Below are positions 33,953 through 44,279 of a stretch of DNA of 64,000 nucleotides, piece after piece. The stretch covers positions 1 to 64,000 of the forward strand of contig CAYOXI010000002.1 in NCBI GenBank assembly GCA_964407855.1, written 5' to 3'. Made by a program: the position numbers and the translations under genes. Position 1 is the stretch's first letter. Each line of letters starts with the position of its first letter. This stretch comes from SHZI01 sp964407855. Lineage in GTDB: Bacteria > Pseudomonadota > Gammaproteobacteria > Steroidobacterales > GCA-2729495. The notes beneath the pieces are model-generated. The model worked only from the letters and a program-made list of their open reading frames with translations, made no database searches and had not been told where the DNA came from.

Positions 33953-35299
33953 TCAGCTGCCTGGCCGGTTGTGGAGGGACATCAGGATGCTGTGGCGCGT
34001 GCGCAGGTTCACGGCGGGTTCCAGTTCGACCGGCCGGTCGGCAATGAAGCGCAGCTGGTAGCGGGGCAGCAGCAGGGCGAGATGCATCTGCATCTCGACG
34101 AAGGAGTAGTACTCGCCGATGCAGCGCCGCGCCCCGGCGGAGAACGGTATGTAGGCGAAGCGATCCGCCGGCCCGTGGATCGATTCGTCAAAGCGGTCCG
34201 GATCGAAACGCTCCGGTTCCGGCCACAGCCCGGGCTGGCGATGAATCAGGTAGGGCGAAATGAAGAGGTGGGCGCCGGCGGGGACGTGGTAGTCGCCCAG
34301 CCGGTCGTCGGCCAGGGCCCGCCGGGAGAAGAGCCACACCGGCGGGTAGAGGCGCAGTGTTTCCCGCAGCACCTGACCCGTATAGCTGAGCGCCATGAGC
34401 TGCTCGAAGCTGAAGTCGTCACCGGGGCAGACAGCGGCAATCTCGGCCAGCACCCGGGCCTCCACCGCCGGATGGCGGGCCAGCAGGTACCAGGCCCAGT
34501 TGAGGGTCCCGGCCGAGGTCTCGTGCCCGGCAATGATCAGCGTGTTGACCTCGTCGAGCAGCTCCTTGTCGGTCATCGCCCGCCCGGACTTCCGGTCCCG
34601 GGCCTCCAGCAGCATGGACAGGAAGTCGAAGGGTCGCTCGCCGCTGGCGCGGCGCTCCGTGACGAGCGCCAGGATGTGCCGGCCCAGGTTGCGGAAGCGC
34701 ACCGCCGTCTGCAGGTCGCGGGTGGCGTCCTCGGCGAGAAAGCCGAAGGGATTGCCACCCAGCCGGTCGATGAGCCGGTCGAGGTCCGTGCTGAACAGCG
34801 AGCGAAGGATGATCTCGAGCCCGCAGCGGCTCATGGCCGTGGTGAGGTCCAGCGGCAGTTCCCGGTCGGCCAGCGGTGCCCAGTCGTCCCGCAGGCGCAG
34901 ATTCATGGTCCGCATGTCGGCAGACAGGCGGGCGATATTCGCCCGGCTGAAGCCCGGCTGCATCAGCGTGCGCTGGCGGCGCCATTCCTCCCCGTCGCTG
35001 ACGATGATGCCGTTGCCGAGCAGCATCTTGACCCGTTCGAAGCCGACACCCTTCGCATAGTTCTCGTGGTTGGTGAGCAGGATCTGCCGCAGGTATTCGG
35101 GGCGGCTCACGACCAGACTCGGATCGCGGCGATCCCGGGAGCGGACCGTGAAAAGGTCGCCGAATTCGGGGATCCAGCGGGCGAGGAGTGTCATCGTCTC
35201 GAGGTCGGGCCCCAGGGTATGCAACTCGGTGGGACCGGGCGGCAGACCCGATCCCGTTGCGGGCTGCGACTGGGGACTTTGGCTCTCGACAGGTGACAT
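33953..35299 (-). CDS. cytochrome P450
   Basis: 448 residues, soluble. I-helix oxygen-activation motif AGHETSA at 257-263, ExxR motif ETLR at 313-316, PERF (362-365) and the haem-thiolate loop FSAGARRCIG with Cys393. The layout resembles the CYP102-haem/CYP4-like group that favours fatty acids. It is the first gene of an operon with a fatty acyl-AMP ligase-carrier fusion, so hydroxylation of a carrier-tethered fatty acyl chain is the likely reaction. Redox partners are not in the window. Confidence 0.94.
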   Translation of the reverse strand: MSPVESQSPQSQPATGSGLPPGPTELHTLGPDLETMTLLARWIPEFGDLFTVRSRDRRDPSLVVSRPEYLRQILLTNHENYAKGVGFERVKMLLGNGIIVSDGEEWRRQRTLMQPGFSRANIARLSADMRTMNLRLRDDWAPLADRELPLDLTTAMSRCGLEIILRSLFSTDLDRLIDRLGGNPFGFLAEDATRDLQTAVRFRNLGRHILALVTERRASGERPFDFLSMLLEARDRKSGRAMTDKELLDEVNTLIIAGHETSAGTLNWAWYLLARHPAVEARVLAEIAAVCPGDDFSFEQLMALSYTGQVLRETLRLYPPVWLFSRRALADDRLGDYHVPAGAHLFISPYLIHRQPGLWPEPERFDPDRFDESIHGPADRFAYIPFSAGARRCIGEYYSFVEMQMHLALLLPRYQLRFIADRPVELEPAVNLRTRHSILMSLHNRPGS

Positions 35300-35361
35300 G
35301 CCCGGCTATTATGGGCCGGAAAGGCCGGCTGGCGCTGCTTATTGAGGGTGGAAAAACTGCG

Positions 35362-36147
35362 GTGAGCGAGGATCAGGCGTCAGACAACCCGGGCTCCACC
35401 AGTTACGCGGCCAGCGAGCGGGCGAAGCTGCTGCGTCCCACCGGCAAGCCCCCGTCGTCGCGGCGGACCATGTCGGCGGGCCGGCGGATCTGGTACGCAG
35501 TGATCATTGCCCTGGCACGCGGCCTGCTCGGAGTGCTGTGGTCCACCTGTCGAATCCGACCGGTCGACGGAGCAGCGCATCTCGAAGCGCTGCAGGCGGG
35601 CGGCAGTTCGGCCATCCTGAGCTACTGGCACCAGATGCAGATCTTCGGTGGCTGGTACCTGCTCACCTGGGCGCAACGGGGACTGCCGGTGAGTTTTCTC
35701 ACCAGCCCGTCGGTGAGTGGCGAGGTGCCGGCCGCGATCATCCGGCGCTGGGGCGCCGGCGTGCTGCGCGGCTCGGCCAGGCGCTCGGCCGGCCAGGCCC
35801 TGCGCGACATGCATGAAGTGCTGGTGAGCCAGAACACATCGCTGGTGATCACGCCGGACGGTCCGACGGGCCCCCGCCATGAGTTCAAGGTGGGCACCAT
35901 CATGCTGGCCCGCATGACCCGCCGGCCGATCATCCTGGTGGCCTATGCGGCCCGCCCGTGCATCCGCTGGAACAGCTGGGACCACTTCATGCTGCCGCTG
36001 CCCTTCTCCCGGGTGGCGCTGGCCGTCGATGCGCCCTGGGCCGTCCCCCCGGGCACGTCACTGGATGACCTGCCGGCCCTGCGGCAGGAGCTCGAGGCAC
36101 GCATGGCCGCGCTCGTCGCCCGGGCCGAGGCTGCGCTGGACAACTGA
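35362..36147 (+). CDS. DUF374/LPLAT-family acyltransferase
   Basis: 261 residues from GTG 35362, preceded by GAGGGTGG; an ATG at 35311 would start only 11 bases from the divergent P450 start and add residues of low complexity. A membrane helix at about 41-60 is followed by the acceptor-site segment SYWHQMQIFGGW (His90) and ITPDGPTGPRHEFKVG (DGPTGPR at 166-172), both typical of DUF374 lysophospholipid acyltransferase-like proteins related to LpxL. It likely transfers an acyl chain to a lipid at the inner membrane, possibly the acyl group produced by the divergent P450/acyl-AMP ligase operon (inference). Confidence 0.82.
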   Translation: MSEDQASDNPGSTSYAASERAKLLRPTGKPPSSRRTMSAGRRIWYAVIIALARGLLGVLWSTCRIRPVDGAAHLEALQAGGSSAILSYWHQMQIFGGWYLLTWAQRGLPVSFLTSPSVSGEVPAAIIRRWGAGVLRGSARRSAGQALRDMHEVLVSQNTSLVITPDGPTGPRHEFKVGTIMLARMTRRPIILVAYAARPCIRWNSWDHFMLPLPFSRVALAVDAPWAVPPGTSLDDLPALRQELEARMAALVARAEAALDN

Positions 36148-36148
36148 C

Positions 36149-36553
36149 TCAGCGCTGCTCCAGCTCGACCAGCGTTCCGCAGAAGTCCTTGGGATGCAGG
36201 AACAGCACGGGCTTGCCGTGGGCGCCGGTCTTCGGTTCGCCGTCACCGAGGATCCGCGCGCCGGCCGCCAGCAGCTGGTCACGGGCAGCGAGGATGTCCC
36301 CGACTTCGTAGCAGAGGTGATGAATCCCGCCAGCCGGATTGGTGCGGAGGAATTTGGCGATCGGCGACTGCTCGCCCAGGGGATGAAGCAGCTCGATCTT
36401 GGTGTTGGGCAGCTCCACGAAAACCGTGGTGACACCATGCTCGGGCAGGTCGACAGGCTCGGAGACCGTCGCACCCAGGGTGTCCCGGTATATCCGGCTG
36501 GCAGCGCCCAGATCCGGGACCACGATGGCCACATGATTGAGTCTGCCGATCAT
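36149..36553 (-). CDS. mce: methylmalonyl-CoA epimerase
   Basis: Interconverts (S)- and (R)-methylmalonyl-CoA, linking carboxylase to mutase. 134 residues, the normal length, with the glyoxalase/VOC fold: metal His in LNHVAIVVPDL, VELPNTKIELLHPL, GIHHLCYEVGDI and the closing FCGTLVELEQR. All expected metal ligands (His, His, Glu) can be located. It overlaps meaB by four bases and is the last gene of the operon. The convergent acyltransferase ends one base away. Confidence 0.95.
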   Translation of the reverse strand: MIGRLNHVAIVVPDLGAASRIYRDTLGATVSEPVDLPEHGVTTVFVELPNTKIELLHPLGEQSPIAKFLRTNPAGGIHHLCYEVGDILAARDQLLAAGARILGDGEPKTGAHGKPVLFLHPKDFCGTLVELEQR

Positions 36554-37575
36554 CTGCGCCTGCCGGCCCGCGGGCCGTCCTTCCAGAACTGTTCCACCAG
36601 GGACTCGGCGCCAATCCGGGGCGAGAGCTTCCCGGCGCTGACTGCCTGCTCGAGCTCACGGATGCGCTCCCGCGCCTGTGGATCGTCGCGCAGCTGCTGC
36701 AGCACCTGCTCGGCGATTTCGTTCCACAGCCAGCGGCGCCCCTGGGCTGCGCGGCGGGCCTGGAGCGCGCCGCTCGGCACATTTGCGTTCCGGAACGTGC
36801 CAATCAGCTCCCACAACTCTTCGATGCCGCGTCCTTCGAGGGCCGAGCAGGTCACCACGGGCACCGTCCAGTCCGGGGATCTGGCCCGGAGGAGCTGCAG
36901 GGCGTTGCGGTAGTCGCCCGCCGCCCGTTCCGCTGCGCTTGCCAGTTCGCCGTCGGCCTTGTTGACGACGACGATGTCGGCCAGCTCGACGATGCCCCGC
37001 TTGATGCCCTGGAGTTCATCGCCACCCCCTGGCAGCAGCAGCAACAGGAAGAGGTCCGTCAGGTCCGCGACCGTGGTTTCGGACTGGCCAACCCCCACCG
37101 TCTCGACGATCACCACGTCGAAGCCGGCTGCTTCCACCAGCAGGATCGTCTCGCGCGTATTGCGCGTGACACCCCCGAGGGTGCCGCTCGCGGGTGACGG
37201 CCGGATGAAGGCCTCGAGGCGCCGGGAGAGCGTCTCCATGCGGGTCTTGTCGCCGAGGATGGAGCCGCCGGACAGCGCGGAGGAGGGGTCCACCGCCAGC
37301 ACGGCTACCTTGTGACCCCGGTCGATGATCAGGTTGCCGAGGCTCTCGATGAAGGTGGACTTGCCCACGCCGGGCACCCCCGAGATGCCCACGCGGATGG
37401 ACTCACCCGCGAACGGCGTCAGGATCCCGAGCAGCTGGCTGGCCTGGTGCCGGTCGGCGGCGTGGCTGGACTCGACGAGTGTGATGGCCCGGCCGAGAGC
37501 CCGACGGTCGCCAGCGCGGACCAGTCGGGCGAGGGCTTCGGGTTGATCGTCAGGCACCGGCCACCGCTCAGGCAA
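36550..37575 (-). CDS. meaB: methylmalonyl-CoA mutase GTPase chaperone MeaB
   Basis: 341 residues, a G3E-family GTPase that gates adenosylcobalamin loading of and protects methylmalonyl-CoA mutase. The P-loop GVPGVGKS is at 66-73; DPSSALSGGSILGDKTRM, ETVGVGQSE and the base-recognition NKADGE follow. The C-terminal dimerisation arm is present. The start overlaps the end of pccA by eight bases, and the end overlaps the epimerase by four, so the module is translationally coupled. Confidence 0.95.
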   Translation of the reverse strand: MPERWPVPDDQPEALARLVRAGDRRALGRAITLVESSHAADRHQASQLLGILTPFAGESIRVGISGVPGVGKSTFIESLGNLIIDRGHKVAVLAVDPSSALSGGSILGDKTRMETLSRRLEAFIRPSPASGTLGGVTRNTRETILLVEAAGFDVVIVETVGVGQSETTVADLTDLFLLLLLPGGGDELQGIKRGIVELADIVVVNKADGELASAAERAAGDYRNALQLLRARSPDWTVPVVTCSALEGRGIEELWELIGTFRNANVPSGALQARRAAQGRRWLWNEIAEQVLQQLRDDPQARERIRELEQAVSAGKLSPRIGAESLVEQFWKDGPRAGRRR

Positions 37576-39553
37576 ATTCCACGATGGGCTGATCCACGAC
37601 CAGGCTCTGGCCCTGCTCGACGAGTATCTTGCCGATTGTCACGTCGTCGCTGGCCCGCAGGCTGTTTTCCATCTTCATCGCCTCGATGACGGCGATCTCC
37701 TCGCCGGCCTTCAGTTCCTGGCCCACCGTCACCGCCAGCCTCACCAGCAGTCCCGGCATCGGGGAGAGCAGGAACTTCGACAGGTCCGGCGGCGTCTTGG
37801 CCAGCATCAGCCGGTTGAGCCCGGCGGCCCGCGGGCTGCAGACCAGTACGTCGTGCTGGGCGCCACCGTGAGTCAGCCGGTAGCGCACGCCGACCCGGTC
37901 GAGCTGAAAGCAGACCTGCCGTCCGTTGAAATCAGCCCTGACCAGCGGCTCGCCGAACTGCCAGTCGGTGAGCACCCGGTGGGTGGTCGCGCCGATCGTG
38001 ACCTCGCATCCGCCGGTGAGGGGTGCCAGCCGCACCGGATGGTGTTCTGCGCCGACGATGACGACAAAGTCGCGGCCGACCCGTCGCTCGTGGCTGGGCA
38101 ACTGGCCGGACAGACGCGCGGCACGTTCCATGAAGCGCCGGTGGATGGTTGCGGCAATCGCGATCAGCAGCGCGGGATCGGAGCGCGGCACGTCAGCGGT
38201 GTGGAACCCGTCCGGGTATTCTTCGGCAATGAAGTTGGTGCTCAGCCGTCCTTCCTGGAAGCGGGGGTGGGTGACCAGCGCGTTGAGGAAGCTGATGTTA
38301 TGGGACACGCCGCGGATGTGGTACGCGTCGAGTGCGGCGGTCATGCGCTGGATCGCCTCGTCCCGGTTCGCGCCACTCGTGATGAGCTTGGCGATCATCG
38401 GGTCGTAGTACATCGAGACCTCGCTGCCTTCCTCGATGCCCGTATCCACCCGGACATGGTCGCTTGCCGGCGGAGGCCGGCAGCGCACCAGCCGGCCGAT
38501 GGACGGCAGGAAATTGCGGAACGGATCTTCGGCGTAAACCCGCGCTTCCAGCGCCCAGCCGTTGATCTTCACCTCCTTCTGGTGGAGTGAGAGCTTCTCG
38601 CCGGCGGCAATGCGGATCATCTGCTCGACCAGGTCGAGGCCGGTGATGATCTCCGTGACCGGGTGCTCCACCTGCAGGCGGGTGTTCATCTCCAGGAAAT
38701 AGAAATTGCGGTCGCGGTCGACGATGAACTCGACGGTGCCTGCCGATTCGTAGTCCACGGCTTTGGCGAGCGCCACAGCCTGCTCGCCCATGGCCTTGCG
38801 GGTCTTCGCATCCAGGAAAGGCGAGGGGGCTTCCTCGATAACCTTCTGGTGACGGCGCTGGATCGAGCACTCGCGCTCGTTGAGGTACAGCGTGTTGCCA
38901 TGGGCATCGGCCAGCACCTGGATCTCGATGTGCCGGGGCTCCTCAATGTATTTCTCGGCGAACACGCGTCCATCGCCAAAGCTGGAGACGGCCTCGTTGG
39001 TCGCGCGCTGGAAACCGTCGCGGCATTCATCGTCATCGCGGACCACGCGCATGCCCTTGCCGCCACCACCGGCACTGGCTTTCAGCATCACCGGGTAGCC
39101 GATGTCCCGGGCGATCTGTACCGCGTGGTCGGGGCCTTCAATCACATCGGTATAGCCGGGAATGGTGTTGACGCCGGCCAGTTTCGCCAGCTTCTTGGAC
39201 TCGATCTTGTCGCCCATGGCCGTGATGGCATGGGGCTTCGGACCGATGAAGACGATGCCGGCCTTTGCCAGGGCGGCGGCAAAGGCCGTCTTCTCGGAAA
39301 GAAAGCCATAGCCCGGGTGTACAGCCTCGGCGCCGGTGGCGACACAGGCTGCCACGATGGCGTCGATGACGAGATAGCTCTGTGCCGACGGTGCCGGCCC
39401 GATGCGCACGGCTTCGTCGGCGAGGCGCACGTGCATGGCGTGGCGGTCGGCATCCGAGTACACGGCGACCGTGCGGATGCCCATCCGGCCTGCGGTGCGG
39501 ATGACGCGGCAGGCAATCTCGCCACGGTTGGCAATGAGGATCTTGCTGAACAT
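37568..39553 (-). CDS. pccA: propionyl-CoA carboxylase alpha subunit (biotin carboxylase plus carrier)
   Basis: 661 residues from ATG 39553, which begins FSKILIANRGEIACRVIRT as in relatives. The biotin carboxylase domain (1-~445) has the ATP-grasp glycine loop KASAGGGGKGM, RHIEIQVLAD, RECSIQRRHQKVIEEAPSP and EMNTRLQVEHPVTE. A BT domain linker follows and the biotinyl domain ends the protein with EAMKMEN, biotin on Lys627. It carboxylates its own biotin for PccB to make methylmalonyl-CoA. Biotin for it could come from the bio genes in the same window. Seventeen bases separate it from pccB. Confidence 0.95.
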   Translation of the reverse strand: MFSKILIANRGEIACRVIRTAGRMGIRTVAVYSDADRHAMHVRLADEAVRIGPAPSAQSYLVIDAIVAACVATGAEAVHPGYGFLSEKTAFAAALAKAGIVFIGPKPHAITAMGDKIESKKLAKLAGVNTIPGYTDVIEGPDHAVQIARDIGYPVMLKASAGGGGKGMRVVRDDDECRDGFQRATNEAVSSFGDGRVFAEKYIEEPRHIEIQVLADAHGNTLYLNERECSIQRRHQKVIEEAPSPFLDAKTRKAMGEQAVALAKAVDYESAGTVEFIVDRDRNFYFLEMNTRLQVEHPVTEIITGLDLVEQMIRIAAGEKLSLHQKEVKINGWALEARVYAEDPFRNFLPSIGRLVRCRPPPASDHVRVDTGIEEGSEVSMYYDPMIAKLITSGANRDEAIQRMTAALDAYHIRGVSHNISFLNALVTHPRFQEGRLSTNFIAEEYPDGFHTADVPRSDPALLIAIAATIHRRFMERAARLSGQLPSHERRVGRDFVVIVGAEHHPVRLAPLTGGCEVTIGATTHRVLTDWQFGEPLVRADFNGRQVCFQLDRVGVRYRLTHGGAQHDVLVCSPRAAGLNRLMLAKTPPDLSKFLLSPMPGLLVRLAVTVGQELKAGEEIAVIEAMKMENSLRASDDVTIGKILVEQGQSLVVDQPIVEFA

Positions 39554-39570
39554 GAGAGGGGAGTCCGGTC

Positions 39571-41103
<1,533 letters not shown>

Positions 41104-41140
41104 GCATGCAACCTTGCGAGAGAAATATCGGGCGAAGAAA

Positions 41141-43318
41141 TCAGGTTCGCCGCTGGCGGTGCTGGATAAGTCCGAGTACCTCGCCGGCCGCAACCGGGAT
41201 GTTGGTGCCGGGGCCATAGATGGCCGACACGCCGGCAGCCTTGAGCATGGCGTGATCCTGGGGCGGAATGACGCCGCCGCAGACCACCAGCACGTTACCG
41301 GCACCCTGATCCTTCAGGGCGTCGATCAGCGCGGGTACGAGGGTACGGTGCCCGGCGGCCTGGGAGGATACGCCGACCACATGGACGTCATTCTCGACAG
41401 CGTGGCGGGCAGCTTCCTCCGGCGTCTGGAACAGGGGGCCGATGTCCACGTCATAGCCGATATCAGCGAAGGCGGTGGCGATGACCTTTGCGCCCCGGTC
41501 GTGGCCATCCTGGCCGAGCTTGACGACGAGCAAGCGCGGCCGGCGGCCTTCTTCTGCCGCGAAAGCCGCTACCCGGGCCTGGATGGCGGCAAAATCGGCA
41601 TCGCCGGCGTACGCAGACCCGTAGACGCCGCTGATGGAGTGAATCACGGCCCGGTGCCGTCCATAGACTTCCTCGAGTGCATCGGAAATTTCTCCGACCG
41701 TGGCCCGTGCCCGGGCGGCGACCACGGCAAGATCGAGCAGGTTGCCACTCCTGTCCGCCGCGGCGGCGGTGAGTGCCGCCAGGGCACCGTCACAGGCCTG
41801 CTGGTTGCGGGCGGCGCGCACAGCCTTGAGCCGCCGCACCTGCGCTTCCCGTACGGCAGAGTTGTCGATGTCCCGCACTTCGATCTCTGGTTCATCCGTC
41901 CTCTGGTACCGGTTGACGCCTACGATGACCTCTTCGCCCCGGTCGATGCGCGCCTGCCGAAGCGCCGCGGACTGCTCGATGCGCAGTTTCGGCATGCCGG
42001 TCTCCACGGCGCGGGTCATGCCGCCCATGGCCTCGGCCTCATCGATCAGTTCACGGGCAGCGGCGGCCAGCGAGGCGGTCAGGCTCTCCACATAGTAGGA
42101 GCCTGCCAGCGGATCTGCCACCCGTGTAATGCCCGACTCCTCCTGGAGGACCAGCTGCGTGTTGCGGGCGATATGGGCGGAGAACGGTGTCGGCAGCGCC
42201 AGCGCCTCATCGAAGGAATTCGTGTGCAGTGACTGGGTACCCCCGAGCGCCGCTGCCAGGGCCTCGACCGTGGTCCGGATGATGTTGTTCCAGGGATCCT
42301 GGCTGGTCAGGCTGACCCCCGAAGTCTGGCAGTGAGTGCGCAGCATCAGGGACTGCTCGTCCTGCGGAGCAAACAGCTTGCCCATGTACTCGGCCCACAG
42401 CAGGCGGGCGGCCCGCAGCTTGGCCACTTCCATGAAGAAGTTCATGCCGATGCCGAAGAAGAACGACAGCCGGGGCGCGAATTCGTCCACCTTGAGGCCG
42501 CTGGCCAGCGCGGCGCGCACATATTCAAGGCCATCAGCAATGGTGTAGCCGAGCTCCTGTACCGCGGTCGCGCCGGCCTCCTGCATGTGATAACCGGATA
42601 TCGAGATCGGGTTGAAGCGCGGCATGTGGCGGGCGGTATAGCCGATGATGTCGGCGACGATCCGCATCGAGGGTTCAGGCGGGAAAATATAGGTGTTCCG
42701 GACCATGAACTCCTTGAGGATGTCGTTCTGCAAAGTCCCGGCGAGCTTTTCCAGCGGCACGCCCTGTTCTTCGGCCGCAACGATATACATGGCCATGACC
42801 GGCAGCACAGCGCCGTTCATGGTCATCGACACGGACATCCTGTCGAGCGGAATGCCGCCGAAGAGGATCTTCATGTCCTCCACCGAATCGATGGCGACGC
42901 CCGCCTTGCCCACGTCACCCACGACCCGCGGGTGATCCGAATCATAGCCCCGGTGCGTGGGCAGGTCGAAAGCGACCGACAGCCCGGTCTGGCCGGCCGC
43001 CAGGTTGCTCCGGTAGAAGGCGTTGGATTCCTCCGCCGTCGAGAAGCCCGCGTACTGGCGTACTGTCCAGGGCCGCCCGGCGTACATGGTGGCCCGGGGG
43101 CCCCGCACGAACGGTGCCAGGCCGGGCAGCGAACCAAGATGCGGGAGTGCTGCTGTGTCGGCCGCGGTGTAGAGGGGCTGGACCGCGATGCCCTCCGGCG
43201 TCGACCAGACGAGGTCCGCCGGGTCCTTGCCCCGGAGTTCCCGGGTGGCCAGCGCCCGCCATGACTCCAGCGATGGACTGACGGCCCCGTGCCCTGTCTT
43301 GCTGCCTGCGTCCGCCAT
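41141..43318 (-). CDS. mcm: adenosylcobalamin-dependent methylmalonyl-CoA mutase, single-chain
   Basis: 725 residues from ATG 43318, which has GGGGAACGGA just upstream; a GTG at 43351 would add 11 residues. It isomerises (R)-methylmalonyl-CoA to succinyl-CoA. The TIM barrel (to ~560) has RPWTVRQYAGFSTAEESN, DLPTHRGYDSDHP, SVSMTMNGAVLP and RTHCQTSGVSLTSQDPWNN. The C-terminal B12 domain has DGHDRG at 604-609, with His606 as the lower axial ligand, and the GG of VVCGGVIPPQD. Large and small subunit functions are in one chain, as in the mitochondrial-type enzyme. It lies nine bases or more after the CoA-lyase gene. Confidence 0.96.
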   Translation of the reverse strand: MADAGSKTGHGAVSPSLESWRALATRELRGKDPADLVWSTPEGIAVQPLYTAADTAALPHLGSLPGLAPFVRGPRATMYAGRPWTVRQYAGFSTAEESNAFYRSNLAAGQTGLSVAFDLPTHRGYDSDHPRVVGDVGKAGVAIDSVEDMKILFGGIPLDRMSVSMTMNGAVLPVMAMYIVAAEEQGVPLEKLAGTLQNDILKEFMVRNTYIFPPEPSMRIVADIIGYTARHMPRFNPISISGYHMQEAGATAVQELGYTIADGLEYVRAALASGLKVDEFAPRLSFFFGIGMNFFMEVAKLRAARLLWAEYMGKLFAPQDEQSLMLRTHCQTSGVSLTSQDPWNNIIRTTVEALAAALGGTQSLHTNSFDEALALPTPFSAHIARNTQLVLQEESGITRVADPLAGSYYVESLTASLAAAARELIDEAEAMGGMTRAVETGMPKLRIEQSAALRQARIDRGEEVIVGVNRYQRTDEPEIEVRDIDNSAVREAQVRRLKAVRAARNQQACDGALAALTAAAADRSGNLLDLAVVAARARATVGEISDALEEVYGRHRAVIHSISGVYGSAYAGDADFAAIQARVAAFAAEEGRRPRLLVVKLGQDGHDRGAKVIATAFADIGYDVDIGPLFQTPEEAARHAVENDVHVVGVSSQAAGHRTLVPALIDALKDQGAGNVLVVCGGVIPPQDHAMLKAAGVSAIYGPGTNIPVAAGEVLGLIQHRQRRT

Positions 43319-43359
43319 TCCGTTCCCCAGCTTCTTGTTCTTCTGCGACACGTGGCGGG

Positions 43360-44241
43360 TCAGGCCTCGAGCGCCCGGATTGCCTGGTGGAGCGCCAGCC
43401 GGCGCTGGGCTACCTCGACGTGCAGCTGCTCCACCATCCTGCCCTCCACGACAGCGACGCCAGAGCCCTCAGCCGCGGCGGCCTGCCACCCCGCGATCAG
43501 GGCGGCCGCAGTCGCGGCCTCCGCGTCCGGCACACCAAAAACCTCATTGGCAATGGCAATCTGGCCCGGGTGAATCAGGGTCTTGCCATCAAAGCCGAGA
43601 CTGCGTCCGTGCTCGCACTCGGATCGCAGACCCCCGGAATCCGTCAGTCGCGTGTAGACGCCATCAAGTATATCAACACCGGCTGCCCGGGCAGCGAGCA
43701 GACAGGCGGCCAGGGCAGGTACGAGCGCCTCCCGCTGACCGCTGTCAGGCAGGCGCAGTGCTCGCGAGAGGTCCGCAGTCCCCATCACGATCACCTCCAT
43801 ACGGGGCGATGCGCTGGCAATGGCGGCGAGGTTCAGCACACCACGGGGTGTTTCCGCCATCGCCCAGATCCTGAGCCCGGCGGGTGCACCGGCCTCCGCA
43901 AGCAGCTGGTCCAGCCGGATGATCGTGGCGGCATCGTCCACCTTGGGGACCAGGATGGCCGCCGCACCTGAGCTGCCGATGCGCCGGATGTCATCCGTGG
44001 CCCAGGCAGTGGCGAGGCCATTCATGCGGATGACGGTCTCCCGCCTCCCGAAACCGCCGCTGGCGACCGCCCGGTGGACAGCGTCACGGGCCTCATCCTT
44101 GGCCTCAGGCAGGACAGCGTCCTCGAGATCCAGGATCAGGACATCGGCTGGCAGGGTGGCGGCCCGGGCGAGCGCCCGGGGATTGCTGCCCGGCACGTAG
44201 AGGGCGGACCGGCGGAGACGGACTGGGGGCTGAGGGTGCAT
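43360..44241 (-). CDS. HpcH/HpaI-family CoA lyase (CitE/CLYBL-like)
   Basis: 293 residues from ATG 44241. RLRRSALYVPGSNPRAL (8-24), DLEDAV (38-43), substrate Arg72 in VIRMNG, metal ligands Glu130 (AETPRGV) and Asp157 (GTADLSR), and GFDGKTLIHPGQI give a complete CitE-type active site. Such enzymes split malyl-, methylmalyl- or citramalyl-CoA. The stand-alone gene, without citrate lyase partners and beside methylmalonyl-CoA mutase, recalls CLYBL (citramalyl-CoA lyase). An alternative GTG start at 44283 overlaps the aceE stop as GTGA and would add 14 residues, implying coupled translation. Confidence 0.88.
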   Translation of the reverse strand: MHPQPPVRLRRSALYVPGSNPRALARAATLPADVLILDLEDAVLPEAKDEARDAVHRAVASGGFGRRETVIRMNGLATAWATDDIRRIGSSGAAAILVPKVDDAATIIRLDQLLAEAGAPAGLRIWAMAETPRGVLNLAAIASASPRMEVIVMGTADLSRALRLPDSGQREALVPALAACLLAARAAGVDILDGVYTRLTDSGGLRSECEHGRSLGFDGKTLIHPGQIAIANEVFGVPDAEAATAAALIAGWQAAAAEGSGVAVVEGRMVEQLHVEVAQRRLALHQAIRALEA

Positions 44242-44279
44242 GACGGTTCGGGAGGATAGCCGGATCCCGGCGCTGGAAT

